Of a stretch of 39,295 bases of DNA, positions 1-7,729 are shown one piece after another. This stretch comes from Planctomycetota bacterium (GTDB taxonomy: Bacteria; Planctomycetota; MHYJ01; WSZJ01). The stretch is taken from positions 1 through 39,295 of the forward strand of contig WSZJ01000031.1 in NCBI GenBank assembly GCA_009773755.1, written 5' to 3'. Numbering within the stretch: the first letter of the stretch is position 1; every line of letters begins with the position of its first letter. The position numbers were made by a program, and so were the translations under genes. Under the pieces are notes generated by a model. That model was not told where the DNA came from. It did not search any database and saw only the letters and a list, made by a program, of their open reading frames with translations.

Positions 1-125
1 GTTTCCCCACTCTCTATTCCGCAGGAACACGCACGCTTTATTGAAAATCGCTTGCGCGTCGCTCTGGCCTCGGTGGCTTGAAAGTGCAAGAGTCCACAAG
101 CAAACGACAAGAGGCAAAGGACAAG

Positions 126-236
126 TCAGGCAGCTTCGTCGATGCGGCGGATCATGGCGCTCAGCGCACAAAGCGCGAACCGAATCGTCCGTTCGCAGAT
201 GTCGAATGGCTTGCCGGGCGGCGGCTTTCCGGGCAT
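126..236 (-). pseudogene. Truncated four-helix-bundle (23S rRNA IVS-type) protein, N-terminal remnant
   Basis: A 36-codon reading frame starts at an ATG (236) preceded by a strong AGGAG Shine-Dalgarno about 8 nt upstream. Its sequence after a Gly/Pro/Lys-rich start, FDICERTIRFALCAL, resembles helix 1 of the four-helix-bundle proteins first found in 23S rRNA intervening sequences. These are normally about 110-130 aa, so only the first helix is left before a TGA. The flanks are typical of these mobile-like genes: the minus strand at 237-300 is rich in CAAA-type words, and the plus strand at 85-130 is rich in CAAG/CAAA words, so the two flanks are inverted around the gene. The simplest reading is an internal deletion that removed helices 2-4. 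Family assignment rests on a short stretch and is tentative. Confidence 0.4.
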
Positions 237-415
237 TTGTTTCTCCTCTTTGATTTTGGCGTTTGGCTTTGCGTTTCGCCGTTTTGATTTTGCCTTTTCG
301 GGTCGCCCACGAAGGTCATTGCAATACCGGCCATGCACCCCCGCCAAGACCAGCTGTCGCACTGGATCGCTGGGCGTCAGTACAATGAGCGACTCTGACC
401 GCTGTCCATCACTCC

Positions 416-964
416 ATGCCCCCCACCGATTCCCCGATCCGCTTCCGCGCAACGCTTTCCCGCCCAGCGGAGAATGCCAGGGCCGCGTGGACGTTCGTGG
501 CCTTGCCCGGGGAAGCGACCGCGAAACTCCCTTCACGCGGCCTGGTCTCCGTCGCCGGCTCCCTCAACGGCGTCCCGCTTCAGGCCACCCTCGAGCCGGA
601 CGGCCAGGGCGGCCACTGGCTGAAGGTCGATCGGAAGCTGCGCGAGGCGGCCGGCGCAACGGCGGACGACGTCGTCACGCTGGAGATCACGCCCGTGACA
701 GAGGAGCCTGAGCCCGCGGTGCCGCCGGACCTGCGCAATGCCCTCGCGAAGGCCGCTGCAAAAGCGCGCGCCGTCTGGTCGGACATCACGCCCCTCGCCC
801 GCCGCGACTGGATCCAGTGGATCACTTCGGCCAAGCTCGCCGAGACGCGCGCCCGCCGGATCGACAGCGCCTGCGACATGCTGGCGAAAGGGAAGCGGCG
901 GCCGTGCTGCTTCGACCGGTCGGGGATGTACGGCAAGGGAGTGAAAGGGCCGTCCGCGCGATGA
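416..964 (+). CDS. YdeI/OmpD-associated family protein with DUF1905 domain
   Basis: 182-aa cytoplasmic protein. Residues about 8-95 match the DUF1905 pattern: an IRFRATL start, an AWTFVALPGE strand, GSLNGVPLQATL, then a KLREAAGA segment and VVTLEITP. Residues about 105-165 match the YdeI/OmdA-like C-terminal region, with LRNALAKAAAKARAVWSDITPL, RRDWIQWITSAK and a final ARRIDSACDMLAKGKRRPCC helix. The family is linked to bacteriocin protection or stress in some bacteria, but its biochemical role is not established. The stop codon overlaps the next start as ATGA (961-964), suggesting translational coupling to the membrane protein downstream. No strong Shine-Dalgarno is seen before the ATG at 416; the start is chosen because the domain begins a few residues later. 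Confidence 0.85.
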   Translation: MPPTDSPIRFRATLSRPAENARAAWTFVALPGEATAKLPSRGLVSVAGSLNGVPLQATLEPDGQGGHWLKVDRKLREAAGATADDVVTLEITPVTEEPEPAVPPDLRNALAKAAAKARAVWSDITPLARRDWIQWITSAKLAETRARRIDSACDMLAKGKRRPCCFDRSGMYGKGVKGPSAR

Positions 965-1506
965 AGCGCAAGTCCCGCGTCGTCCGCAGCTTCCTCGTCG
1001 CGGCCGTCCTCGTGATTCTCGCCGCCCTGGCCCTCGCATTTTTCCTCCTCCGCTCATCTCCCGGCAATTCCGGCCCGACGCTCTTCATTATCCAGCGCAA
1101 CAAGAACGCGAACGAAGTCCACTACGACGCACAGGTCGGTCCCGACGGTGCGCTGGCTGCGGATCCCGTGGTCGCGTACTGGATCATGAAAGCCGAGGAC
1201 GGGCGCCGCGAGGACCTCACGTTTCTGGAGGGGAAGATGGCGTACGGCTTCGAGGTCTCGAAGCCGGGCCCCGGCGGCGAGCGCGAAATGACTCTCGTCG
1301 CCTGGGAGGACCGGAAGATCCGGCTCACGAAGGCCGGCGGCCGCTGGCGCGCCCTCACGCAGATCGACGGCAAGGACGCGTACCTGACCCGGCTCTTCAT
1401 CCAGAGCGAAGAGGGCGGCGTGACGCCGAAGGTGCTCTTCGTCGATCTCTTCGGCGAAGATGCCGACGGCGGCAAGGCCGTCCAGGAGCATGTGGTGAAG
1501 AGGTGA
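961..1506 (+). CDS. Single-pass membrane-anchored protein of unknown function
   Basis: 181 aa. The ATG at 961 overlaps the stop of the upstream YdeI-like gene (ATGA). Residues 1-10 are basic (MKRKSR), followed by one hydrophobic helix at about residues 10-30, which could be an uncleaved anchor or a signal peptide. The rest (about 150 aa) is a soluble region placed outside the membrane. It contains a WIMKAEDGRREDLTFLE segment followed by KMAYGFEVSK and a region resembling a beta-sheet DUF4833-type fold. That resemblance is only a guess. The C-terminus is rich in charged residues. It likely forms a transcription unit with its two neighbours, since the next gene begins within 55 bp. Confidence 0.75.
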   Translation: MKRKSRVVRSFLVAAVLVILAALALAFFLLRSSPGNSGPTLFIIQRNKNANEVHYDAQVGPDGALAADPVVAYWIMKAEDGRREDLTFLEGKMAYGFEVSKPGPGGEREMTLVAWEDRKIRLTKAGGRWRALTQIDGKDAYLTRLFIQSEEGGVTPKVLFVDLFGEDADGGKAVQEHVVKR

Positions 1507-1556
1507 TGATCAGCGCAACGGCCGAGCAGCAAACGAACGCGTCCTGTGGAGCACCC

Positions 1557-3416
1557 ATGAGAACTTCGTTCCTCGCGATCCTGGTTGGGCTGACGATTCT
1601 GCTGTCGGGCATCCCCATTGTTGCTCTCGAAGCACCTGTCGTCCTCGACCCCGCCGTCACCCTGAACCCGGTCTCAAACGACAAAGCGAAATCGGATCTC
1701 CGCTTCCTCGGCCAACCCGCCAGGTCGGGGATCATCGACCTGACCGCCGCCAATGGGTTCTTCGACCGCTGTTTCGAAGCGCTGGAACCCGGGCCCGGGA
1801 TAGCGGGGGACACGCGGTTCATCGGGCCCACGTTCGGTTACCTGAAGAGGATGTCGGACAAGGTGCCCGGCACCGCGCGGTGGCACTTGTGGGTCGCGGA
1901 GGCCGGCGAAATCCGGGCATCACTCTTCATGACCGTGCCGGAAGACGATGTCGGGCATGAGTGGGTCATCCATGTTGGCAATCACACACAAATCCTCAAG
2001 GCCAACCGGAGCGATGGAGAATCGGCCCAGAAGCAGACTCTCTCCTTCAAAGTAGAAACGCCGGGCCGCGTGACCTTCACCATCGACTGCATCAAGGCCC
2101 CGCCTCCCGCCGAATCGCGAGTGCGCTTCATTCGACTGGAGGGAACGGCCGTGACCAGGGCAAGTCTGCTCCGCACCCGCTGGCGGCCGGCGGCCGTTCA
2201 CGCGCGGTTTTACGCGCCGAGCGAATGCCCGGCCCCGAACATGTGGGTCTTCGAAACTCAGGCCGTTTCGAAGACCTCCAGTTATTCCCCGATGACGACC
2301 GGGTTCGGGTACTACGGCACGGTGTTCAATGCCGAGGGCGGCATCGCATCGAGTGCCGGATTCAACTTTTCCATGTGGGTGGCCGGCCGCACGGCGACCG
2401 TCGCACCGCCATTGCCGCAGATGCCGCGACTCATCGGAACCGGCATTCCGGAGGCCCGATATGGCACATTCGGCGGAGAAGGAACCGGCGTGAAATTTTT
2501 CGACGCGGTTGCATACCCGGACGGCGCGGAGCGAACGATTCAGGCCCTGAGGATCGAGCCGACGGAAGACGGGCTGATCACCTGGTACGGCTACTTCTAC
2601 GACGAGAAGAAAGGGCAATGGAAGCTCTACGCCTCGGCCCAGGCTCCGCCGAAAGACCCCAGGACGGCGAGCCGTCCGGACTTCGGCACCATGAGCAGTA
2701 CCGGTTCCTTCTGTGAAATTCCCGGACCCCCGAACCGCGAACGGAGCGGCGACCTGGTTCGCGAGATCAAGCGCCGCGGTTGGTTTTACGGCAAGGACAG
2801 CCAGTGGTACCGCGCTGTCCTAGGCGACGTCCTGAATGATGAACCGATCGCACCCGAGGAGCCCGACGACGACGGGTCCATCACAAACAAGCGCGTGGAC
2901 TACCTGGCCGACTACGCCACGGAGGGCTGGATGTCCATGTCGACCGGAGGTGTCGAATACCACCTCGAGGCAACTTCCATTCGCAAACCAGCGGATCCGA
3001 AGGAGCCCCCGCCCTTGCCGGAATACCTGAAGCCCGAAAAGGCGAAACAGTTGTTCGCACTCCCGGTCGAGTTCGGCAAGTCGGAGGCCAGGGATGTGGC
3101 CGCGGACAGGGCCACGATCGTCTGCAATCTGAAGAAGACCGGCCCGAATTCGAAGGCCATCCTCTATTACGGAACGGTCGATTGCCTCACCTACCCACCG
3201 AAGCAGGTCACCAAAGGGTCGGCGGTCGAAATCGATATGGCTCGCCCGGAGCGGACCTGGCAGTTCGCAACGGCTGAGCAAAAGGTGGACACGGGCGAGA
3301 ACCGGTTCCGGCTCGCTGGTCTGAAGCCTTCGACGACGTACTATTTCCGGCTGTTTGTATCGCACGATGAGGGCAAGAGCTGGGATTACCGGTCAGGTTG
3401 CTTCCAGTCGAAATAA
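1557..3416 (+). CDS. Secreted DUF3472 domain-containing protein
   Basis: 619 aa from the ATG at 1557, which opens a clear Sec signal peptide (hydrophobic core about residues 5-20). Upstream GTG/ATG codons at 1503/1506 are in frame but would bury that signal. Residues about 30-220 look like the N-terminal domain that often precedes DUF3472 (DUF5077-like). Residues about 245-350 carry the DUF3472 hallmarks: FGYYGTVFN, NFSMWVAG, then RYGTFGGEGTGVKFF and a TWYGYFYDEKKGQWKLYAS strand. The C-terminal about 130 residues look like a beta-sandwich (KPSTTYYFRLFVS is FN3-like). DUF3472 proteins are secreted and of unknown biochemistry. The gene ends a three-gene run; the next operon has its own operator. 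Confidence 0.8.
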   Translation: MRTSFLAILVGLTILLSGIPIVALEAPVVLDPAVTLNPVSNDKAKSDLRFLGQPARSGIIDLTAANGFFDRCFEALEPGPGIAGDTRFIGPTFGYLKRMSDKVPGTARWHLWVAEAGEIRASLFMTVPEDDVGHEWVIHVGNHTQILKANRSDGESAQKQTLSFKVETPGRVTFTIDCIKAPPPAESRVRFIRLEGTAVTRASLLRTRWRPAAVHARFYAPSECPAPNMWVFETQAVSKTSSYSPMTTGFGYYGTVFNAEGGIASSAGFNFSMWVAGRTATVAPPLPQMPRLIGTGIPEARYGTFGGEGTGVKFFDAVAYPDGAERTIQALRIEPTEDGLITWYGYFYDEKKGQWKLYASAQAPPKDPRTASRPDFGTMSSTGSFCEIPGPPNRERSGDLVREIKRRGWFYGKDSQWYRAVLGDVLNDEPIAPEEPDDDGSITNKRVDYLADYATEGWMSMSTGGVEYHLEATSIRKPADPKEPPPLPEYLKPEKAKQLFALPVEFGKSEARDVAADRATIVCNLKKTGPNSKAILYYGTVDCLTYPPKQVTKGSAVEIDMARPERTWQFATAEQKVDTGENRFRLAGLKPSTTYYFRLFVSHDEGKSWDYRSGCFQSK

Positions 3417-3496
3417 CGGATCTCGCTTCGATGCCCCCCACCGACGCGGCCGGGCCGTAGCGGGAAATTGACAGCGGGCTGACTTCCGGTTATTAA

Positions 3497-3514
3497 TAAG
3501 TGAGTGCTTACTTA
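3497..3514. promoter_or_regulatory. Palindromic operator, likely for the TetR regulator two genes downstream
   Basis: TAAGTGAGTGCTTACTTA is an 8-2-8 inverted repeat with a single mismatch (arms TAAGTGAG and CTTACTTA). It lies 26 bp before the start of the methyltransferase gene. A weak sigma70-like promoter would straddle it: TTATTA at 3490-3495 and TATATT at 3513-3518, 17 bp apart. Palindromes of this size built from TAAGT-type half-sites are typical of TetR-family operators. Because a TetR gene is the second gene of the operon, negative autoregulation is the natural inference. Confidence 0.6.
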
Positions 3515-3540
3515 TATTACCCGCCTGAAAGGAGCCCCCG

Positions 3541-4431
3541 ATGCGAACCGGCCGCCTGAAACACGCCTCCCTGGCCCGCCTCACCCACCTCTTTCTCCTC
3601 CTCACCCTCCTCGGCGCTGGGGCGGCGTTCGTCCTCCGTGCCCACGGCGTCGGCTGGTGGGCGTTCCCGCTCGGCGTCGCAGGCGCCGTCGCAGCGCACC
3701 TCGTCCTCGTCGCGGGACTCTTCTTCGTGGTGCGCCAGAGACGCGCCCACGTGCACGGCGAGCGCAGCGACGGTGATCGGGACGGACTCGTGCTCCACGG
3801 GGCTCGCGGCTATGACTGGCTGGTGCGCGCCGTCACGCTCGGGCGCGAAGGGAAGCTGCGCCGGTGGATGCTCGACCTCGGCGAGGTCCGGACGGGGAGC
3901 TCGGTGCTGGACGTCGGCTCCGGGACAGGGACGCTGCTTCTGGCCGCCGCCGCGCGTACCGGCCCCGGGGGCGTCCTGCACGGGATTGAGCTTTCCCCAG
4001 AGATGGGCGCGCGCGCCCGTGAGAAAGCGAGGCGTCGCGGCGTCGCCTTGACCGTCACCGAGGGCTCCGCGACCAGCCTCCCGTGGCCGGATGCGTCGTT
4101 CGACGCGGTCTTCTGCACGCTCGTCCTCCACCACCTGCCCACGGCCGTGCGCGAAACGGCGATCCGCGAGATGCGCCGCGTCCTCCGGCAGGGCGGACGC
4201 ATGGTGCTCGTCGATTGGCAGACGCCGCACTCCCTCCTGCGGACGCTCTTCAGCGGCATGGGCCTGGTGTACTTCCTCCACCGTCACGCCCCGGGCGGCT
4301 CTCCTCTCGAGGCCCTCGCGACAGGAACCCTCCTCGCGGATCTCGGCTTCGCCCGCGTCTCCCGCCACGCCTTCGGCGGCGGCGCCCTGGGCGCGATCGT
4401 TGCCCAAACCGGCGGCCCCGCCCCAGAATGA
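3541..4431 (+). CDS. Membrane-anchored class I SAM-dependent methyltransferase
   Basis: 296 aa. Residues about 15-60 contain two hydrophobic segments (FLLLTLLGAGAAFVL and a later one ending LVLVAGLFFVV), so the enzyme is probably held at the inner membrane. Residues about 100-250 form a Rossmann methyltransferase: SAM-binding motif I is VLDVGSGTGTLLLAAA, the acidic residue of motif II is in GIELS, and motif IV is FDAVFCTLVLHHL, as in UbiE/Methyltransf_11 proteins. A C-terminal LVDWQ segment follows motif VI. The substrate cannot be read from sequence; the UbiE-like core and anchor suggest a small lipophilic molecule. A good Shine-Dalgarno (AAAGGAG) precedes the ATG. It is the first gene of a three-gene operon with a TetR regulator (9-bp gap) and a flavin oxidoreductase. 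Confidence 0.85.
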   Translation: MRTGRLKHASLARLTHLFLLLTLLGAGAAFVLRAHGVGWWAFPLGVAGAVAAHLVLVAGLFFVVRQRRAHVHGERSDGDRDGLVLHGARGYDWLVRAVTLGREGKLRRWMLDLGEVRTGSSVLDVGSGTGTLLLAAAARTGPGGVLHGIELSPEMGARAREKARRRGVALTVTEGSATSLPWPDASFDAVFCTLVLHHLPTAVRETAIREMRRVLRQGGRMVLVDWQTPHSLLRTLFSGMGLVYFLHRHAPGGSPLEALATGTLLADLGFARVSRHAFGGGALGAIVAQTGGPAPE

Positions 4432-4440
4432 CCCCTTACC

Positions 4441-5076
4441 ATGGGACGAAAACGAGACATCGAGGACGAAGCGCTCCTTGCGGCCGCGAGGGCCGTCTTC
4501 GTGAAGAAGGGCTTCTCCGCGACGACGCGTGAGATCGCCGCCCGCGCCCGTATCTCCGAGGCGGTGATCTACCAGCGGCACCCGACGAAGGCCGACCTCT
4601 TCTTCGCCGCGATGGTGCCGCCGGACCTTGACGTCGACGCCCTTTTCGCCCCCCCGCGGACCCGCGCCTCCGGCCGGGCGTCGCTCGAGTCGCTCGCGCT
4701 CGGGATCATGGAGTACTTCCGCAAGCTCGTCCCCGTCTTCCTCCCGCTCCTCAACCATCCGTCGTTCGACTTCGCGACGTTCGCCCATGGGCGCCCGGAC
4801 TCTCCGTTCGGCCGGCTCCAGCGCGGCCTCCACGAGCGCCTCGATCGCCTCGCGCGCGACGGCGTCCTGTCCGCCGCCCACCTGACCGGCGCCGCCCTCG
4901 GCCTCTTCTCGTCCCTTCACTTCCTCGCCATCGTCGAGAAGCTTCACCGCCACCGGATCGACGACGATGCCGTTCGCTCCATCGTCCGCGCGTTCTGGGA
5001 CGGCCTCGCGCCGCGCGTGAAGCGCCGAGGCCGCGGCCGCCACCCGGCCGCCCATCAACGCAAACGACCGGGCTAG
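4441..5076 (+). CDS. TetR/AcrR family transcriptional regulator
   Basis: 211 aa. Residues about 8-55 form a canonical TetR helix-turn-helix: LLAAARAVFVKKGFSATTRE, then IAARARISEAVIYQRHPTKADLF. The C-terminal domain (about 65-190) is the variable, helical ligand-binding part and includes a long HLTGAALGLFSSLHFLAI helix. The tail is unusually basic (KRRGRGRHPAAHQRKR). It is expected to repress the operon in which it lies through the palindrome at 3497-3514 until a small ligand releases it. It starts 9 bp after the methyltransferase and its stop codon abuts the ATG of the oxidoreductase, so the three genes are almost certainly co-transcribed. Confidence 0.9.
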   Translation: MGRKRDIEDEALLAAARAVFVKKGFSATTREIAARARISEAVIYQRHPTKADLFFAAMVPPDLDVDALFAPPRTRASGRASLESLALGIMEYFRKLVPVFLPLLNHPSFDFATFAHGRPDSPFGRLQRGLHERLDRLARDGVLSAAHLTGAALGLFSSLHFLAIVEKLHRHRIDDDAVRSIVRAFWDGLAPRVKRRGRGRHPAAHQRKRPG

Positions 5077-6123
5077 ATGCCGATCCCCCTCTCCATCCTC
5101 GACCTCGCCCCCATCGTCCAGGGGAGCAACGCGTCCGAAGCCTTCCGCCGGACGCTCGACCTCGCGCAGCACGCGGAGAAGTGGGGGTACCGGCGCTTCT
5201 GGCTCGCGGAGCACCACGGCATGCCGGGGATCGCGAGCGCGGCGACGTCGGTGCTGATTGGGCATGTCGCGGGGGGCACGAAAACGATTCGCGTCGGCGC
5301 CGGCGGGATCATGCTCCCGAACCACTCGCCGCTCGTCATCGCGGAGCAGTTCGGGACGCTCGCGGTGCTGTACCCGGGCCGCATCGACCTCGGAGTGGGA
5401 AGGGCTCCCGGCAGCGACCAGAAAACGGCCCGCGCGCTCCGGCGCGACCCGTCCGCGGCGGACACGTTCCCCGAGGACGTCGTGGAGTTGATGGACTACT
5501 TCAAACCCCCCGACGGCCCCGAACGAGCGCAGCGAGCTGAAGGGGCCGGAGGCCCTGAGCGAGCGAAGCGAGTCGAAGGGACCCATCACATCCGCGCCGT
5601 CCCCTGCGCCGGCCAGGACGTCCCCGTATGGATTCTAGGCTCGAGCCTCTTCGGCGCCCAGCTCGCCGCGCACCTCGGCCTCCCGTACGCGTTCGCGTCG
5701 CACTTCGCGCCCGCCCAGCTCTTCCCGGCCCTCGACGTCTACCGGCGCGAATTCCGCCCCTCGGCGCAACTTGCAAAACCCTACGTCATGCCCGGCGTCA
5801 ACGTCTTCGCCGCCGACACCGACGCCGAAGCCCGCCGGCTCTGGTCGTCGCTCGCGAAGGTCATCCTCGACCTGCACACCGGCCGCCCGCGCCGCCTCGC
5901 CGCGCCGGAGGAGGGCTTGGTGGAAGCGCTGACCGCGGAGGACCGGATGATCATCGACAGCATGCTCGGGTGTTCGGCGGTCGGCTCGCCCGCGACGGTG
6001 CGCGCTTGGTTGAAGCGGTTCATCGAGCGGACATCGGCCGATGAACTCATGATCTCGTGCCAGGTCTTTGACCACGCCGCGCGGCTAAGGTCGTATGAGA
6101 TTGCGGCGAGCGTTCGGGATTGA
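5077..6123 (+). CDS. LLM class flavin-dependent oxidoreductase (luciferase-like monooxygenase)
   Basis: 348 aa, TIM-barrel bacterial-luciferase family. The N-terminus [12 protein letters not shown], then [37 protein letters not shown] and [13 protein letters not shown], is characteristic of the YhbW/MsnO8-like subgroup that uses reduced FMN. The C-terminus has [20 protein letters not shown]. The start abuts the TetR stop (TAG then ATG). Residues about 147-170 form two 12-residue repeats ([24 protein letters not shown]) encoded by the inserted DNA repeats at 5515-5583. Relatives have a surface loop here, so the enzyme may remain functional. The substrate is unknown; the context suggests metabolism or detoxification of the compound sensed by the TetR protein. 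Confidence 0.88.
   Translation: MPIPLSILDLAPIVQGSNASEAFRRTLDLAQHAEKWGYRRFWLAEHHGMPGIASAATSVLIGHVAGGTKTIRVGAGGIMLPNHSPLVIAEQFGTLAVLYPGRIDLGVGRAPGSDQKTARALRRDPSAADTFPEDVVELMDYFKPPDGPERAQRAEGAGGPERAKRVEGTHHIRAVPCAGQDVPVWILGSSLFGAQLAAHLGLPYAFASHFAPAQLFPALDVYRREFRPSAQLAKPYVMPGVNVFAADTDAEARRLWSSLAKVILDLHTGRPRRLAAPEEGLVEALTAEDRMIIDSMLGCSAVGSPATVRAWLKRFIERTSADELMISCQVFDHAARLRSYEIAASVRD
5515..5583. repeat. Two tandem 33-bp REP-like palindromic repeats inserted in frame
   Basis: Copies at 5515-5547 and 5551-5583 match at 27 of 33 positions with a 36-bp period (exactly 12 codons). Copy 1 has 6-bp terminal inverted arms (GGCCCC and GGGGCC). Both have the AGCGAGCG...GCGAG core and AAGGG end seen in dispersed short palindromic repeats of the CCTGAGCGAAGCGAG type found in many bacterial genomes. 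They lie inside the oxidoreductase gene and keep its frame open. Confidence 0.7.
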
Positions 6124-6192
6124 GTGAAGCGCAATATCTCGGAAGCCGCGTTGGGACTGTCGGAAGAGATGGCGCCGGACTCACGGGCCAGG

Positions 6193-6642
6193 TCACAAGT
6201 GTCGGCGGATCACTCGGAGAGGTAGTCCCAGAAGCTGCGAGAGTCTGGAAACTTCCTTCGCTTCGATATCCCTTCCGGGGTTTTGAATTGTCAGGGAGTA
6301 CCTGCCGAATCCTTGCGGCCAGTCGAAGTCGAGGTCGTTCAAAGAAACATCACCCCCACAACAAGGCAGTCGAACAGCCAAGGGGCCGAGTTTTGGCCAA
6401 ACGCATCGCCGGATTTCTTCCATCAGCCACGCGTCGTTCAGTGGCTGCCCACACTTCGGACAGCGTGCAACCTCGAAATTCGAGCCGGCGTCGAAGAACT
6501 CCCGATCCTCAAAAAACCTCGTCTCAACGATATCTGCTCTACCGAACATCATTTCGAGCGCAGATTCGGCTTTGGACGCCGTCTCCGGCGAAGGGCGCGC
6601 CTCCGGATCTGCGGGAATGAGAATGATCCAATTGTCGGACAC
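6193..6642 (-). CDS. Conserved hypothetical protein with CPKCG and CCGG cysteine motifs
   Basis: 149 aa. The start is a GTG at 6642 (MSDNWIILIPADPE), chosen because a GGGAG Shine-Dalgarno sits 6 nt upstream. An N-terminal strand motif is followed by RCPKCGQPL at about residues 60-68 and a LPCCGGDVSLNDLDFDWP segment at about 92-109. The paired cysteines suggest a structural zinc site. Similar proteins annotated as hypothetical have a LIP-x-DPE start, CPxC, then PCCG and SLNDLDYDWP, so this appears to be a real conserved family without known function. It is convergent with the oxidoreductase gene. Confidence 0.7.
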   Translation of the reverse strand: MSDNWIILIPADPEARPSPETASKAESALEMMFGRADIVETRFFEDREFFDAGSNFEVARCPKCGQPLNDAWLMEEIRRCVWPKLGPLAVRLPCCGGDVSLNDLDFDWPQGFGRYSLTIQNPGRDIEAKEVSRLSQLLGLPLRVIRRHL

Positions 6643-6651
6643 CTCGGCTCC

Positions 6652-6723
6652 CTACGCGAATCCGAGCGCGCGCATCTCGGCGACGCGCTCGGGCGGAGTC
6701 ATACGGAGGTACTGGTCGAGCAT
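6652..6723 (-). CDS. Possible 23-aa ORF upstream of the CPKCG gene
   Basis: ATG at 6723 reads MLDQYLRMTPPERVAEMRALGFA and stops at 6652, 9 bp before the GTG of the next gene. Codon choice is typical of GC-rich coding DNA and the residues look like a helix-forming tail (LRMTPPERVAEMRAL) of a longer protein. An in-frame TAG lies a few codons upstream of a GTG at about 6738. It may be a truncated gene end or a leader ORF coupled to the downstream gene. Weak evidence. Confidence 0.25.
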   Translation of the reverse strand: MLDQYLRMTPPERVAEMRALGFA

Positions 6724-6796
6724 GGAGGACCTGAGCACGGAGCCATTCTACAAACGTCATCAGTCTGCAACGGCCGCGGGCTTCTCGAAACGTGCC

Positions 6797-6961
6797 TTAA
6801 CGGTACTGCTCGGCAAGTTCGGCGTCCGGGTCATCGCTTGCCCCGCGGCCGCCCATCTCAAAGAGCTTCATCGAGGCCGCGATCCGTGACGGTTGCTCCA
6901 GTCTCAAGCTCAACGCCAGGCTCCTCGCCGTCGATGGCTCCGTTCCTGAGTCTGGTATCAT
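6797..6961 (-). CDS. Possible small or decayed ORF, 54 aa
   Basis: ATG at 6961 gives a 54-codon frame with a helix segment SRIAASMKLFEMG followed by DDPDAELAEQYR and a TAA. The helix recalls small proteins with an R(I/L)A..L.LFE.G pattern that sit next to nucleotidyltransferase genes, but the usual arginine-rich middle is missing. It lies divergently only 28 bp from the UPF0175 antitoxin, within a patch of broken genes. It could be a remnant; function unknown. Confidence 0.25.
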   Translation of the reverse strand: MIPDSGTEPSTARSLALSLRLEQPSRIAASMKLFEMGGRGASDDPDAELAEQYR

Positions 6962-6989
6962 ACGGGCGACCGATCAAAAGGAGCCTCGA

Positions 6990-7244
6990 ATGCCGGAGCT
7001 CGCCGTCCCCTTTCCGGATGACATCCTGAAAACTGTCCACCGCACCGCGGACGAGTTCGCAGCCGATGTCCGGCTCGCTTCCGCGGTCGAGTGGTACCGG
7101 CGCGGCCTGGTTTCCCAAGGGCGCGGGGCGGCCATCGCGGGGCTCAGCCGCGCGGATTTCATCGAGGCCCTATCGGCACGCAAGGTGGACGTGATCCAGT
7201 TCGATCCGGCAGACCTGGACGAAGAGATGAAGAGTGTCCGTTAG
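6990..7244 (+). CDS. UPF0175 family antitoxin-like protein
   Basis: 84 aa, the usual size of UPF0175. A strong AAGGAG Shine-Dalgarno precedes the ATG. The family pattern is clear: IPF-type start (LAVPFPDDIL), then ADEFAADVRLASAVEWYRRG, LVSQGRGAAIAGLSRADFIE and a C-terminal LSARKVDVIQFDPADLDEEM. UPF0175 proteins are small DNA-binding antitoxins that pair with DUF3368 PIN-like toxins. The next gene is exactly such a toxin, starting inside this one (GTG at 7234). The antitoxin is intact while the toxin is broken. A possible extended -10 (TGGTATCAT) lies at about 6953-6961, upstream of the Shine-Dalgarno; regulation by autorepression is likely by analogy with other TA systems. Confidence 0.85.
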   Translation: MPELAVPFPDDILKTVHRTADEFAADVRLASAVEWYRRGLVSQGRGAAIAGLSRADFIEALSARKVDVIQFDPADLDEEMKSVR

Positions 7245-7728
7245 CGTCCTGGTCGTGAACGCATCGCCGCTTATCCTCCTCTCGAAAATCGACTCGCTTG
7301 CTCTCCTTCAGGCCATCGGTTCGCGGTGGTGCGTTCCCGAAGCGGTCATGAGCGAGATCGGGGTCAAGGGGACGTAGGATCCCGTTGCCGCGAGAGTGGC
7401 CGCTGCCGTCTGGCTTGAATGCGTCTCCGTTGCGGCCATTCCGCCCGAGGTCAGTGCGTGGAACCTCGACGACGGCGAGGCGAGCGTCGTCGCCTGTGCG
7501 CTGTCCATCCCGGCTGCGACGACGCTTCTCGACGACCGCGCGGGACGGAACTGCGCCCGAGCATTGAAACTGCCCGTCATCGGCACCGCGGGTCTTCTGC
7601 TGGCCGCGCGCTCAAAGGGCCTGATCGCCGCAGTCGAGCCCATTCTGCGCAAGCTCATGGCCGCGGGAATGTACCTGTCGCCCCAGGCCACTACGGAAAT
7701 CCTGAAGCGGGCGGGTGAGAAGAGTTGA
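7234..7728 (+). pseudogene. DUF3368 PIN-domain toxin interrupted by an amber codon
   Basis: A GTG at 7234, overlapping the antitoxin stop, opens a frame MSVSVLVVNASPLILLSKID, the classic N-terminus of DUF3368 PIN-like ribonuclease toxins. Codon 48 (7375-7377) is TAG. The frame then stays open for 116 more codons with good family features: EASVVACAL (conserved Glu), TLLDDRAGRNCAR (conserved acidic pair) and the LPVIGTAGLLLAARSKGLI segment, ending at 7728. Except for the stop the gene looks full length, so this is a single nonsense mutation, not general decay. The 47-residue N-terminal peptide cannot be active. Internal GTG starts after the stop (7396) would lack the first PIN acidic/Asn strand. 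Confidence 0.75.
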
Positions 7729-7729
7729 A

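Noticed and set aside
3517..5589. 690-codon open frame on the minus strand
   Set aside because: It lies antisense to the methyltransferase, TetR and oxidoreductase genes, which have clear domains. Its residues are a low-complexity Arg/Glu/Gly mix typical of antisense frames in GC-rich DNA.
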